64,000 bases of DNA, taken from assembly GCF_030409555.1 (NCBI RefSeq), contig NZ_JAUFPU010000004.1, positions 535,055 through 599,054 of the forward strand, given 5' to 3'. The position numbers were made by a program, and so were the translations under genes. The notes below the pieces were generated by a model. The model made no database searches and was not told where the DNA came from. It worked only from the letters and a program-made list of their open reading frames with translations. Source of the stretch: Chitinimonas viridis. Its GTDB lineage: Bacteria; Pseudomonadota; Gammaproteobacteria; Burkholderiales; Chitinimonadaceae. Below are positions 46,250 through 55,062 of this stretch, piece by piece. Positions within the stretch are counted from its first letter, which is position 1; each line of letters opens with the position of its first letter.

Positions 46250-48031
46250 ATGCATCCCCTCAAAAAGCTCCTGGGCTATGCCCGCAACTACCGCAGCGAC
46301 TTCCGTCTCGCCGCGCTGTACTCGGTCATCAACAAATTCTTCGACGTCCTGCCCGAGGTACTGATCGGCGTAGCCGTCGACATCGTGGTCAATGGCGAGA
46401 AGAGTTTTCTGGCCAAGCAGGTACTGGGCAGCTTTGGCATCACCGACACCTGGCACCAGCTGCTGCTGCTGGGGGTGGTCAATGTCCTAATCTGGGGCGG
46501 CGAATCGTTCTTCGAATACCTCTACTCCATCAAATGGCGCAAGCTGGCCCAGGATCTGCAGCATGACTTGCGGCTGGACGCCTACCAGCATGTACAGAAG
46601 CTGGAGATGGCCTATTTCGAGAACCAGCGCACCGGCAACCTGATGTCCATCCTGAACGAGGACATCAACCAGATGGAGCGCTTCCTCAATGGCGGCGCCA
46701 ACCAGATCATCCAGGTGGTGTGCTCGTCCATCATGGTCAGTGCCGTGTTCTTTGCCCTGCAGCCTACCCTGGCCATCATCTCGCTGCTGCCGGTACCCGC
46801 CATCCTGTTGGGGGCATTCTGGTTCCAGAAACGGCTGGCGCCGCGCTATGCCGAAGTCAGGGTGGCCGCAGGCGATGTCAGCGCCCGACTCAACAACAAC
46901 CTGCTGGGCCTGGCCACCATCAAGGCCTTCGCCAGCGAGAACTTCGAAGCCAAGCATATCGAGGAGGCCAGCAATGGCTACCGCGAGGCCAACAGCCGCG
47001 CCATCGCCGTCAGCTCGGCCATCACCCCCGTCATACGCATGGCCATCCTGGCAGGCTTTACCGCCACCCTGGTCTACGGCGGCTGGCTTACCCTGCAAGG
47101 CGAGCTGGCAGTGGGTGCCTATTCTGTCCTGGTGTTCCTGACCCAGCGTCTGCTGTGGCCACTGACCGGCCTCGCCGAGGTAGCCGACATGTACCAGCGT
47201 TCCATGGCGGCCATCGACCGCGCCATGAACCTGCTCAACACCCCCATCAATATCCCCTACGAGGGCCGCCACTTCCCGGCAACCGGGGTAAAGGGCGAAC
47301 TGGTGTTCGAGAACGTGGGTTTTGCCTATGGCGAGACCCCTACCCTGCAAGCTATCAACCTCACTATCCCGGCCGGCCGCACCATCGCCTTCGTGGGCAG
47401 CACCGGCTCGGGCAAGTCCACCCTGGTCAAGCTGCTACTGCGCTTTTACGATGCCCAGTCAGGCCGCATCCTGCTGGATGGTCAGGCCATCTCCGAACTG
47501 AACCTACAGGACTTGCGCCGCTGCATGGGCTATGTGGCGCAGGACAGTTTTCTGACCGATGGCACCATCGCCGACAACATTGCCTATGGCTTGCCTGATG
47601 CCAGCGAAGCCGCCATTGCCGCCGCCGCCCAGGCGGCCGAGGCCACCGAGTTCATTGCCAAGCTGCCACTGGGCTTTGCCACCCGGGTAGGCGAACGCGG
47701 CCAGAAGCTGTCTGGTGGCCAGCGCCAGCGCCTGGCGCTGGCTCGCGCCATACTCAAGAACCCGCCTATCCTGATACTGGACGAAGCGACCAGCGCGGTA
47801 GACAACGAAACCGAGGCCGCCATCCAGCGCAGCCTGGACATCGTCAGCCGCGACCGGACCACCATCGTCATCGCCCATCGCCTCTCCACCGTGCGCCAGG
47901 CCGATTGCATACACCTGCTGGAAGGCGGTCGCATCGTCGAAAGCGGTACGCATGAGCAATTGCTGGCCCACAACGGTGGCTATGCGGCGCTCTGGCGCCT
48001 GCAGACGGGCGAGCGTATCGGCCAAAGCTGA
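46250..48031 (+). CDS. ABC exporter, fused membrane and ATPase domains (MsbA/LipA-like)
   Basis: 593 residues: six transmembrane helices (about 20-310) then an ATPase domain. Nucleotide-binding motifs are complete: Walker A GSTGSGKST, Q-loop YVAQDSFL, signature LSGGQRQR, Walker B ILILDEAT and switch His in IAHR. The half-transporter would dimerise. The substrate cannot be read; multidrug, lipid or peptide are all possible. The start at 46250 lacks a clear ribosome-binding site. Confidence 0.9.
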   Translation: MHPLKKLLGYARNYRSDFRLAALYSVINKFFDVLPEVLIGVAVDIVVNGEKSFLAKQVLGSFGITDTWHQLLLLGVVNVLIWGGESFFEYLYSIKWRKLAQDLQHDLRLDAYQHVQKLEMAYFENQRTGNLMSILNEDINQMERFLNGGANQIIQVVCSSIMVSAVFFALQPTLAIISLLPVPAILLGAFWFQKRLAPRYAEVRVAAGDVSARLNNNLLGLATIKAFASENFEAKHIEEASNGYREANSRAIAVSSAITPVIRMAILAGFTATLVYGGWLTLQGELAVGAYSVLVFLTQRLLWPLTGLAEVADMYQRSMAAIDRAMNLLNTPINIPYEGRHFPATGVKGELVFENVGFAYGETPTLQAINLTIPAGRTIAFVGSTGSGKSTLVKLLLRFYDAQSGRILLDGQAISELNLQDLRRCMGYVAQDSFLTDGTIADNIAYGLPDASEAAIAAAAQAAEATEFIAKLPLGFATRVGERGQKLSGGQRQRLALARAILKNPPILILDEATSAVDNETEAAIQRSLDIVSRDRTTIVIAHRLSTVRQADCIHLLEGGRIVESGTHEQLLAHNGGYAALWRLQTGERIGQS

Positions 48032-48101
48032 GTGGCGACAACACCCCACTGGCCGAATACCAAACCCGGCGGGGTGATGTGCGCAACACTGGCCAACTGT
48101 T

Positions 48102-48127
48102 TGATTAATTAAATATTCTCTTAATCA
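48102..48127. promoter_or_regulatory. AT-rich inverted repeat before the PHP-domain gene
   Basis: TGATTAA and TTAATCA are inverted copies separated by 12 bases, in an AT-rich block 69 bases before the gene start. Operator-like; regulator unknown. Confidence 0.3.
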
Positions 48128-48195
48128 CCGGCCCGGTAGAATCCCGCCCGCGCAACCGGCATCCGTTTCGGCTGCGTTGTCTATAAGGGAATACC

Positions 48196-50583
48196 GTGAG
48201 AGAGAAACAAACTACGTACTGCGTTGCACTGGCACTGAGCCTCGCCGTCAGCAGCGCCTTGGCCGCCCCTGGCAGCCGCAACCCCGATCATTTCGAGTTC
48301 GACGCCACCCTGTCGGCACCCTATGCCGGCCGCGATATCAACGGCGCACGCACCTTTGCCCTGCAATTTGATTACCCCGGCGCCCATTACCTGCAGACCG
48401 TGGCCTGGCGCCTGGAGCTGCTGGACCCCAAGGGCAAGCTGGTCGAGCGCTGGGACGGTGAGTCGTCCTATCTGGGCCGGCCATTGACGGTGGAAGTCCC
48501 CTGGGCCGGCCGCAGCGGCAAGCATGCTGGCCTGCCTGACGGCACCTACAGCGTGCAACTGCATGCCACCGTGGCCGATCCCGTCCTCGCCCGCAGCATT
48601 GCCGGCAACACCAGTGCACGGGTAAGCCGCCTGCTGCAGACTGCCGACGATCACGACCGCAAGCTGCAGCGCTGGGATATCCGCGTCGGCAATCCGGCCA
48701 AGCCGGCCATGCCCCGCTTTGCCGGCCTGCCCACCGTGCAGCGCAAGGGCGGCATGCGCATACAGGCAGCCCCCGCTACCGGCTCGCTGCCCTATACCGT
48801 CTACTACGGCAACCTGCACAGCCAGACCAATGATTCGGATGGCGGCGGCGCCATCGGCAGTTGCACTTCTTCGCAGCCCGCCCAGACAGGCCAGTACGGC
48901 CCGGCCGATGCCTTCAGCTACGCCCGCAATGCCGGCCTCGACTTCCTGATGACCTCGGAGCACAACCATTATTTCGATGGATCCTCCAGCACCAATAGCG
49001 CAGCCAATCCCACCACCGCCCGCAACCGCTACCAGGCCGGCCTGGCCGCGGCCAGCAACCACAACACCGCCAACCCCGATTTTCTGGCCCTTTACGGCAT
49101 GGAGTGGGGTGTCATCAACAACGGTGGCCACCTCAATATCCTGAATGCCCATGAGCTGCTGGCCTGGGAGTACAACAGCAGCAACCAGTTGATCGGTGAC
49201 CGCTTTGTTGCCAAGAACGACTACGCCAACCTCTACGCCACGATGAAGCAACAAGGCTGGATAGGTCAGTTCAACCACCCCGAGCGTAGCGGCCAGTTCC
49301 TGATCAATGGCACGGCGCTGGGCTATGACGCCAATGGCGACGAAGTCATGGTGGCGACCGAGATCATGAATACCTCGGCCTTCTCCTCCAACACCACCGA
49401 GACCGAGACCGGCCGCAGCAACTACGAAAGCGCCTACAACATGCTGCTGGAGCGGGGCTACCATGTCGCGCCCACCACCAACCAGGACAATCACTGCGCC
49501 AACTGGGGCACCAGCTACACCAACCGCACCGGCGTACTGATCCCCCAAGGCGCCGCCTTGAACCTGGCCAGCTTTGTCGAAGCCATGCGCGCACGCCGGG
49601 TGTTTGCCAGCATGGACAAACAGTCGCAGCTGATCTTCACCGCCAATGGCCACATCATGGGTGCCCGCTTCAGCAACAGCGGCCCGCTGACGCTGACAGC
49701 CAACTTCGCCAACAGTGCCGGCCGTAGCGTGACCCAGGTGCAGATATTCGAGGGCGTGCCGCGGCGCAATGGCACCGTCACCCTGTTGTCCACCGACGCA
49801 GTCACCACGGTGACGCCAGCCGTTGGCGAGCACTTCTACTACGCCAAGCTGACTCAGGACGACGGCAAGGTATTGTGGTCTGCCCCAGTCTGGGTCAACC
49901 AGACTTCGGGTGGCGGCGGCACCGATACCACGCCCCCTACTGTGACAGCCACCGTCACCGGCAGCAGCGGCAATATCAGCCTGGCCGCCAATGCCAGCGA
50001 CAATGTTGGCGTCAGCAATGTGGAGTTCCTGGTCGATGGCAGCAGCAAGGGTAGCGACAACAGCACGCCTTACAGCCTGGTACTGGACAGCACCACCCTG
50101 GCCAACGGCAGCCACACCCTGGTGGCCCGCGCCCATGACGCCGCCGGCAACAGTGCCAGCAGCAACCCGGTCAGCTTCAACGTCAGCAACAGCACCGGCG
50201 GTGGCAGCCTAGCCGAGACCGAGTCCAACGGCAGCCTCAGCAGTGCCAACGTGGCAGCACGCACGGTCAGCAGCATCAATGGCACCATGGGCACGGTCAG
50301 CGACAAGGACTACTACAAGCTGACGCTGAACCCCGGTGAAACCCTGCGGGTGAACATGAGCGGCCCCACCGACAAGGACTATGATCTCTACCTGGTCAAT
50401 GGCAGCGACAGCACGCTCAAATCATCGCTCGGCAATACCTGCACCGAGAGCCTCAGCTACACCAATGGCAATGCCAGCCAGACCGTCTACCTCAAGGTCA
50501 TCAGCTACAAGGGCAGCAGCAGCAGCCAACGCTATACCCTGACGCTGAGCTACACCGGCGGCACCGCCAGCATCAAGCGTTAA
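48196..50583 (+). CDS. Secreted PHP-domain (CehA/McbA-like) protein with Ig-like and PPC modules
   Basis: 795 residues from a GTG start with AAGGGA ahead. Signal peptide about 1-23. A beta-rich N-terminal domain (25-170) is followed by a PHP metal-dependent hydrolase domain (about 200-470; NLHSQTNDSDGGG, LMTSEHNHYF, YGMEWG, FNHPER, TNQDNHC), a bacterial Ig-like domain (about 575-665, DTTPPTVTA), and a C-terminal pre-peptidase PPC domain (about 690-790, TESNGS..., DKDYYKLTL, YDLYLVNG). Metal-ligand His/Asp/Glu positions appear conserved. Acts outside the cell, perhaps on phosphoester or other hydrolysable substrates; reaction unknown. Confidence 0.82.
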   Translation: MREKQTTYCVALALSLAVSSALAAPGSRNPDHFEFDATLSAPYAGRDINGARTFALQFDYPGAHYLQTVAWRLELLDPKGKLVERWDGESSYLGRPLTVEVPWAGRSGKHAGLPDGTYSVQLHATVADPVLARSIAGNTSARVSRLLQTADDHDRKLQRWDIRVGNPAKPAMPRFAGLPTVQRKGGMRIQAAPATGSLPYTVYYGNLHSQTNDSDGGGAIGSCTSSQPAQTGQYGPADAFSYARNAGLDFLMTSEHNHYFDGSSSTNSAANPTTARNRYQAGLAAASNHNTANPDFLALYGMEWGVINNGGHLNILNAHELLAWEYNSSNQLIGDRFVAKNDYANLYATMKQQGWIGQFNHPERSGQFLINGTALGYDANGDEVMVATEIMNTSAFSSNTTETETGRSNYESAYNMLLERGYHVAPTTNQDNHCANWGTSYTNRTGVLIPQGAALNLASFVEAMRARRVFASMDKQSQLIFTANGHIMGARFSNSGPLTLTANFANSAGRSVTQVQIFEGVPRRNGTVTLLSTDAVTTVTPAVGEHFYYAKLTQDDGKVLWSAPVWVNQTSGGGGTDTTPPTVTATVTGSSGNISLAANASDNVGVSNVEFLVDGSSKGSDNSTPYSLVLDSTTLANGSHTLVARAHDAAGNSASSNPVSFNVSNSTGGGSLAETESNGSLSSANVAARTVSSINGTMGTVSDKDYYKLTLNPGETLRVNMSGPTDKDYDLYLVNGSDSTLKSSLGNTCTESLSYTNGNASQTVYLKVISYKGSSSSQRYTLTLSYTGGTASIKR

Positions 50584-50620
50584 CCCACTCCGGGTAAGGT
50601 GGTACACCCACCGCCACACA

Positions 50621-50664
50621 GCAGGGGCAAAGGCGCCACAACGCCCTTGCCCCTGCCTTGTTTC
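50621..50664 (+). terminator. Terminator after the PHP-domain gene
   Basis: GCAGGGGCAA/TTGCCCCTGC and GGCG/CGCC form a 14-bp stem with one mismatch around CCACAA, followed by CTTGTTTC. Confidence 0.7.
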
Positions 50665-50666
50665 GA

Positions 50667-50697
50667 TTGCCGACCCGAGCAAGCGCCTGTCTATAAT
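50667..50697 (+). promoter_or_regulatory. Possible sigma-70 promoter for the TPR-like gene
   Basis: TTGCCG (50667-50672) and TATAAT (50692-50697) are separated by 19 bases, 33 bases before the start codon. The -10 is consensus; the spacing is somewhat long. Confidence 0.45.
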
Positions 50698-50729
50698 GGC
50701 CCCAGATGCCAACAACAGCGGAGACAACC

Positions 50730-51512
50730 ATGAGCAAGTGGACAGCCTTTCCCCATGACGCAGCCGCCTTCGACTACGACGGCGACAAGCTGTGGAAACA
50801 GTGGGAACGCCTGCACGCCGGCGATCAGGAGCCCTGGCCAGAAGATGAAGCCAGCCAGGAAGCCTGGCGCGCCTACCATCGTGGCGATTTTCAGAATGCC
50901 GTGGCCCTGGGCCTGAAATCCGAAACCGGCTCGGGCATGAATGCCGCCAACAAGGCACAGAGCATCTACGCCACCTATCTGGTGGAAGACGAGGACGAGA
51001 AGAAAGAGCTGTTCGAGGAAGTCGCCGACCGCGCCGAAGTGGCCGCCAAGGAGAATCCCAACAACATCAATGCCCACTACCAGCACGCCTATGCACTGGG
51101 CCGTTACAGCCAGGCCATTTCCATCGCCAAGGCACTGACCCAGGGCATCGCCAGCAAATGCAAGGCCAGCCTCGATAAAACCCTGTCGCTGGCCCCGGAG
51201 CATGCCGAAGCACATATCGCGCTGGGCGCCTACCATGCCGAGATCATCGGCAAGGTCGGCAGCATGGTGGGCTCCCTCACCTACGGCGTCTCCAAGGATG
51301 CATCCGAAGCCCACTACGAAAAGGCGCTGGAGTTGATTCCCCATTCCGCCATTGCCCGCATCGAATACGCCAACGGCCTGCTGACCCTCTATGGCAACAA
51401 GAAGGTCAAGGACGCCACCAAGCTGTATGAAGAGGCCGCCGAATGCCAGCCCTTGGATGCCATGGAGAAGCTGGACGTGGAGTTCGCCAAGTCCGAGCTG
51501 ACTGACGATTGA
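50730..51512 (+). CDS. TPR-like cytoplasmic protein, unknown
   Basis: 260 residues, no signal peptide. Helical repeats are visible: ERAEVAAKENPNNINAHYQHAYALGRYSQ, TLSLAPEHAEAHIALGAYHAEIIG, and ALELIPHSAIARIEYANGL, each with the small-residue spacing of tetratricopeptide units. Strongly acidic. The ATG at 50730 has a GGAGAC site. Likely a scaffold; no partner can be named. Confidence 0.75.
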   Translation: MSKWTAFPHDAAAFDYDGDKLWKQWERLHAGDQEPWPEDEASQEAWRAYHRGDFQNAVALGLKSETGSGMNAANKAQSIYATYLVEDEDEKKELFEEVADRAEVAAKENPNNINAHYQHAYALGRYSQAISIAKALTQGIASKCKASLDKTLSLAPEHAEAHIALGAYHAEIIGKVGSMVGSLTYGVSKDASEAHYEKALELIPHSAIARIEYANGLLTLYGNKKVKDATKLYEEAAECQPLDAMEKLDVEFAKSELTDD

Positions 51513-51519
51513 TGCGCCC

Positions 51520-51546
51520 GCTTCCCTGCCCTGCAGGCAGGGAAGC
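51520..51546 (+). terminator. Perfect 11-bp hairpin after the TPR-like gene
   Basis: GCTTCCCTGCC and GGCAGGGAAGC around CTGCA. No T-run, so possibly rho-assisted. Confidence 0.45.
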
Positions 51547-51636
51547 TGCGTGCCATGCCTGCCGCCCATCCCGGGCTATTGCGTGCAACCCAACCATAGT
51601 GTTAGTCTCTAGAAAGAGATTACGGATACTCCAGCA

Positions 51637-51741
51637 ATGACCCAACACCAACTCGATCACTGCCAAAGCAACGCTGCCCTCGTGGCCGCTGGCGCCCGTG
51701 CACCCTTTGCAGATCGCGCATTGCTGGCAATGCCGTACTAG
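51637..51741 (+). CDS. Candidate 34-residue leader peptide of fusA2
   Basis: Short ORF beginning MTQHQLDHC and ending LLAMPY-stop. It ends 10 bases before the first arm of the attenuator structures. Shine-Dalgarno is weak. Proposed to act by ribosome position, as leader peptides do; not tested. Confidence 0.4.
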   Translation: MTQHQLDHCQSNAALVAAGARAPFADRALLAMPY

Positions 51742-51751
51742 CCTTTTGAGC

Positions 51752-51834
51752 ACTGCTCGGGAGGCTGAACGCCTACCCGGGTAGCAGTAACACCCCGACC
51801 CCGGTAGGCCTCAAGCCACCGGGGTTTGTTTTTT
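51752..51834 (+). promoter_or_regulatory. Candidate transcription attenuator of fusA2
   Basis: Four segments can pair in two exclusive ways. 1:2 is ACTGCTCGGGAGGC (51752-51765) with GCCT-a-CCCG-gg-TAGCAGT (51771-51788), about 14 bp. 2:3 is GCCTACCCGGG (51771-51781) with CCCCGGTAGGC (51799-51809), 10 of 11 positions. 3:4 is ACCCCGGT (51798-51805) with ACCGGGGT (51818-51825), followed by a T-run (51825-51834), a terminator. Forming 2:3 would prevent 3:4. The layout matches classical amino-acid or translation-linked attenuators. Confidence 0.6.
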
Positions 51835-51855
51835 CTTTCACAGCAGGAGTGCGCC

Positions 51856-51993
51856 ATGCGTACTTACGACAAGTTGATCGCCGTAATTTGGTCCAGCCAA
51901 GGGAGCAGAGGCTTGCGCTCGCCCTTTGGCACGAACCTGGTGACCACGGTACGCCCTGCGCACTGTGTCGCCTCCCCGCAAGATACGGCCTAG
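51856..51993 (+). CDS. Candidate second leader ORF (45 residues) upstream of fusA2
   Basis: [19 protein letters not shown]... with a good AGCAGGAGT site. It lies between the first terminator and a second hairpin. No homology is recognised; coding status unproven. Confidence 0.35.
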   Translation: MRTYDKLIAVIWSSQGSRGLRSPFGTNLVTTVRPAHCVASPQDTA

Positions 51994-52053
51994 CCCTATC
52001 CTCGGCATCCATGCCGGACGGGGCTGTACAGCACCTATCCGGTTGGAAGAACC

Positions 52054-52083
52054 ACCCCGGAATTGGTGCAAACCCTCCGGGGT
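52054..52083 (+). promoter_or_regulatory. Second hairpin in the fusA2 leader
   Basis: ACCCCGGA (52054-52061) pairs with TCCGGGGT (52076-52083), 22 bases before the fusA2 start. The arms repeat those of the first terminator (ACCCCGGT/ACCGGGGT). A partial T-run (TGTTTATT) follows. Confidence 0.5.
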
Positions 52084-52105
52084 TGTTTATTGGAAGACAC
52101 AGATC

Positions 52106-54133
52106 ATGGAAGACAGAAAACTACGCAATATCGGCATCATCGCTCACGTCGACGCCGGCAAGACCACTACCTCCGAACGCATCCTGTTCTACACGGGCGA
52201 GAACTATAAAATGGGCGAAGTCCACAAGGGCGCCGCCACCATGGACTACGACCCGCAGGAAAAGGCACGTGGCATCACTATCAATAGCGCCGCCACCACG
52301 GTCTTCTGGCAAGGCACGCAGATCAACCTGATCGACACGCCTGGCCATATCGACTTCAATATCGAGGTCAACCGCTCATTGCGCGTGCTGGACGGCGCAG
52401 TGGTGGTATTCGACGGCGTCGCCGGTGTGGAGCCGCAGACTGAGACAAACTGGCGCCTGGCCGACAAATACCATGTGCCGCGTCTGGCCTTCATCAACAA
52501 GCTGGATCGTACCGGCGCCGACTTCCTGCGCGTGGTTGGCATGATGCAGCAGCGCCTGGGCATCATCCCCCTGGTGCTGCAGCTCCCCATAGGTAGCGAA
52601 GGCGAGTTCCGTGGCCTCATTGATCTGGTTGAGATGCGCGCATTGCTGTGGTCGGCAGACCATCTGCCCGTGCCCTATGAGGTGGCAGCGATACCGGCTG
52701 CACAACTGGAACTGGCCCAGCACTATCGCAAGCTGTTGGTTGAATCCACCGTGGAGTTGGATGAAGACTTGCTGGCGGCCTACCTTGACGGTGCCGACCC
52801 CAGTGCCGATGCGCTACGCCAAGCCATACGGCGTGGCACCATCGCCGGCACCTTTGTGCCGGTGCTGCTGGGCTCGGCCTATCGCAACAAGGGGGTGGAG
52901 CCGCTGCTGGACGCCGTCAACGCTTACCTGCCGGCGCCCGGCGAAGTCCTGGTGGCCAGTGAGCACGATATCGCGGTGGATCCTAACGGCCCCCTCGCGG
53001 CACTCGCCTTCAAGGTGCAGCACGATGATCACGGCATGCTGACCTTCACCCGGCTATACCGTGGCCGCCTGGCGGTGGGTGACATGGTGCTCAATGCCAC
53101 CAATGGCAAGCGCGAGCGGATCGCACGGCTGTACGAGATGCATGCCAACCGCAAAGTGGAGCGTAACTTCGCCATCGCCGGCGATATCGTCGCCATTGCC
53201 GGGCTCAAGGCCACGGTAACCGGCGATACGCTGACCGCGCTGGCGCATCCACTGGTGCTGGAACGCATCGATACACCGGAGCCGGTGATCGATGTGGCGG
53301 TGGAACCCAGGACGCAGGCCGACCAGCAGAACCTGCTCAAGGGTCTGCAGGCCCTGCTGTCCGAGGACCCCAGCCTGCATCTCAAGCAGGATCACGAGAC
53401 CGGTCAGACCGTGCTGTCAGGCATGGGCGAGCTGCAACTCGAGGTCACGCTGGAGAAGCTGCGTAGCCGCTTCAAGGTGGAGGTCAACGTCGGGCAGCCG
53501 CAGGTGGCTTACCGCGAAACCATCACCCAGGCTGCCACGGTGCGCCATATGCACAAGAAGCAGACTGGCGGCCCCGGCCAATATGCCGAGGTGGAACTGT
53601 TGGTAGAGCCGCTACCCCACGGCAGCGGCTTGGTATTCGGCCACCAGTTGACCGGTGGCGCCATCCCCCGCGAGTTCATCCCCGGGGTGGAGGCTGGTGT
53701 ACGCAACACCGTCAAACAGGGCGTGGTCGCAGGCTACCCAGTGGTCGACCTCAAGGTCACCCTGGTGGATGGCAGCTACCACGAGCGCGACTCTTCGCCC
53801 TTGGCGTTTGAGCTGGCGGCTGGTGCGGCCTTGCGCGAAGCACTGCGCAAAGCGGCCCCGGTGCTGCAGGAACCCCTGATGGCCGTGGAAGTGGTAACAC
53901 CGCTGGACCATGTGGGCGATGCCATTGGCGATCTGAACCGTCGTCGTGGACAGGTTCGCGAGCAGACCATGCGTGGCAATGCCGTCGCCATTGCTGCCCA
54001 TGTGCCGCTACGTGAAATGTTCGGCTACATCGGCCAGTTACGCGCACTGACAGCCGGCCGTGCCAGCTTCACCATGCAATTCGACCACTATGCGGCTGTG
54101 CCTGCCCATGTGGCCAGCGCTGTCACCGGCTAA
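52106..54133 (+). CDS. fusA2: EF-G paralogue (fusA2-type translational GTPase)
   Basis: 675 residues in five EF-G domains. GTPase motifs are complete: AHVDAGKTT (G1), [10 protein letters not shown] (G2), DTPGHIDF (G3), [10 protein letters not shown] (G4) and GSAY (G5). Domain III signature [23 protein letters not shown] and domain [26 protein letters not shown] are present. It is about 30 residues shorter than the housekeeping EF-G and is not next to rpsL/rpsG/tuf, so it is a second copy. Such paralogues may act in ribosome recycling, stress translation or resistance; the leader suggests induction when translation is perturbed. Confidence 0.88.
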   Translation: MEDRKLRNIGIIAHVDAGKTTTSERILFYTGENYKMGEVHKGAATMDYDPQEKARGITINSAATTVFWQGTQINLIDTPGHIDFNIEVNRSLRVLDGAVVVFDGVAGVEPQTETNWRLADKYHVPRLAFINKLDRTGADFLRVVGMMQQRLGIIPLVLQLPIGSEGEFRGLIDLVEMRALLWSADHLPVPYEVAAIPAAQLELAQHYRKLLVESTVELDEDLLAAYLDGADPSADALRQAIRRGTIAGTFVPVLLGSAYRNKGVEPLLDAVNAYLPAPGEVLVASEHDIAVDPNGPLAALAFKVQHDDHGMLTFTRLYRGRLAVGDMVLNATNGKRERIARLYEMHANRKVERNFAIAGDIVAIAGLKATVTGDTLTALAHPLVLERIDTPEPVIDVAVEPRTQADQQNLLKGLQALLSEDPSLHLKQDHETGQTVLSGMGELQLEVTLEKLRSRFKVEVNVGQPQVAYRETITQAATVRHMHKKQTGGPGQYAEVELLVEPLPHGSGLVFGHQLTGGAIPREFIPGVEAGVRNTVKQGVVAGYPVVDLKVTLVDGSYHERDSSPLAFELAAGAALREALRKAAPVLQEPLMAVEVVTPLDHVGDAIGDLNRRRGQVREQTMRGNAVAIAAHVPLREMFGYIGQLRALTAGRASFTMQFDHYAAVPAHVASAVTG

Positions 54134-54149
54134 CCCGGCTGACAAACTC

Positions 54150-54180
54150 AAAGGCGGACACCTCGGTGTCCGCCTTTTTA
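54150..54180 (+). terminator. Terminator after fusA2
   Basis: AAAGGCGGACACC pairs with GGTGTCCGCCTTT around TC, followed by Ts. Confidence 0.9.
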
Positions 54181-54221
54181 TTGGCCGCAGCAGGCTGCAG
54201 CCCTACGCCTTGGATACCCAC

Positions 54222-54953
54222 CTACTTCGGCAGCTCATATCCATACGACTTCACAATCCTATCGAAGCTCCCATCCTTCTTCATCGCCTCTAGCGCAGCC
54301 TTCCAGGTCTCGGCTTCCGCCTTGTCAAACTTGAGTGAGGCCCCCAGGTAGATACTGACCCTGCTGGCCACCGCGCCTCGCTTGAGCTGCTTGGCATCCA
54401 GGCCCGCCGCACGCTGGCCCTGCAGCGCTGAATTCCAGGCGGCCAGCCAGGCGTCGATCCGGCCATTGGCCAGCTTCTGGGCATTCATCTCCTCCTTCAC
54501 CACATCTTCAATCTTGGTAAAGCCCTTGGACTTGGCTATGCCCGCACCCACCGAATCACGCATCACTCCCACGGTAAGCGCCGGATTGAAGCTGCTGACA
54601 TCCACCTTGCTGGTGGCATGGCCTATCAGCACGAATTCCTCATCCACCAGACCAGTCACCCACTGGTAGCTGGCTTCGCGCGCGGCATTGCGGCCCAGCG
54701 GTATCAGCAGCACATTGGCTTCGGTTTTGCCTGTCTCCAGCATTCGGGTAAAAGGCTGCACATCGATCTTGCCAGAATGCCCCACCCGCTTGGCCATCTC
54801 GCGCACCAGGTCGGCTGCAACGCCCTTGACCGCGCCTTTTTCCATGTAGACAAAGGGCGGTACTTCACCCGCCACGATACGCGCCTCACCCCAGGCCGGC
54901 AGCAGTGCAAGGCCAAGAGCAAAGGCAAACAGCTGGGAGAGAGACAGGCGCAT
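54222..54953 (-). CDS. Periplasmic amino-acid-type solute-binding protein (SBP_bac_3)
   Basis: 243 residues, signal peptide about 1-24 (ALLPAWGEA). It shows the family's start (RIVAGEVPPFVYMEKGAVKGVAADLVREMAKR) and hinge pattern, with C-terminal DGSFDRIVKSYGY. No permease or ATPase gene is adjacent. It could bind amino acids or serve a different role such as a chemoreceptor partner. Single gene, read leftward. Confidence 0.8.
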   Translation of the reverse strand: MRLSLSQLFAFALGLALLPAWGEARIVAGEVPPFVYMEKGAVKGVAADLVREMAKRVGHSGKIDVQPFTRMLETGKTEANVLLIPLGRNAAREASYQWVTGLVDEEFVLIGHATSKVDVSSFNPALTVGVMRDSVGAGIAKSKGFTKIEDVVKEEMNAQKLANGRIDAWLAAWNSALQGQRAAGLDAKQLKRGAVASRVSIYLGASLKFDKAEAETWKAALEAMKKDGSFDRIVKSYGYELPK

Positions 54954-55008
54954 GGAGGACTCCAGATAGGGTGTTTGATTTGCTCTGGGTTATAGCCGCT
55001 ACAAACAT

Positions 55009-55033
55009 GAAAAAGCCACCCCGAGGGGTGGCT
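55009..55033 (-). terminator. Terminator after the aminotransferase gene
   Basis: On the reverse strand AGCCACCCC-TC-GGGGTGGCT is followed by TTTTT. Confidence 0.85.
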
Positions 55034-55062
55034 ACACGCTGAGCGGGTCAAGGCCATGCTGA

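Noticed and set aside
48181..50136. Long open frame on the reverse strand opposite the PHP-domain gene (651 codons)
   Set aside because: It is a GC-rich shadow frame with low-complexity translation. The forward strand has a signal peptide, PHP motifs and a ribosome-binding site.
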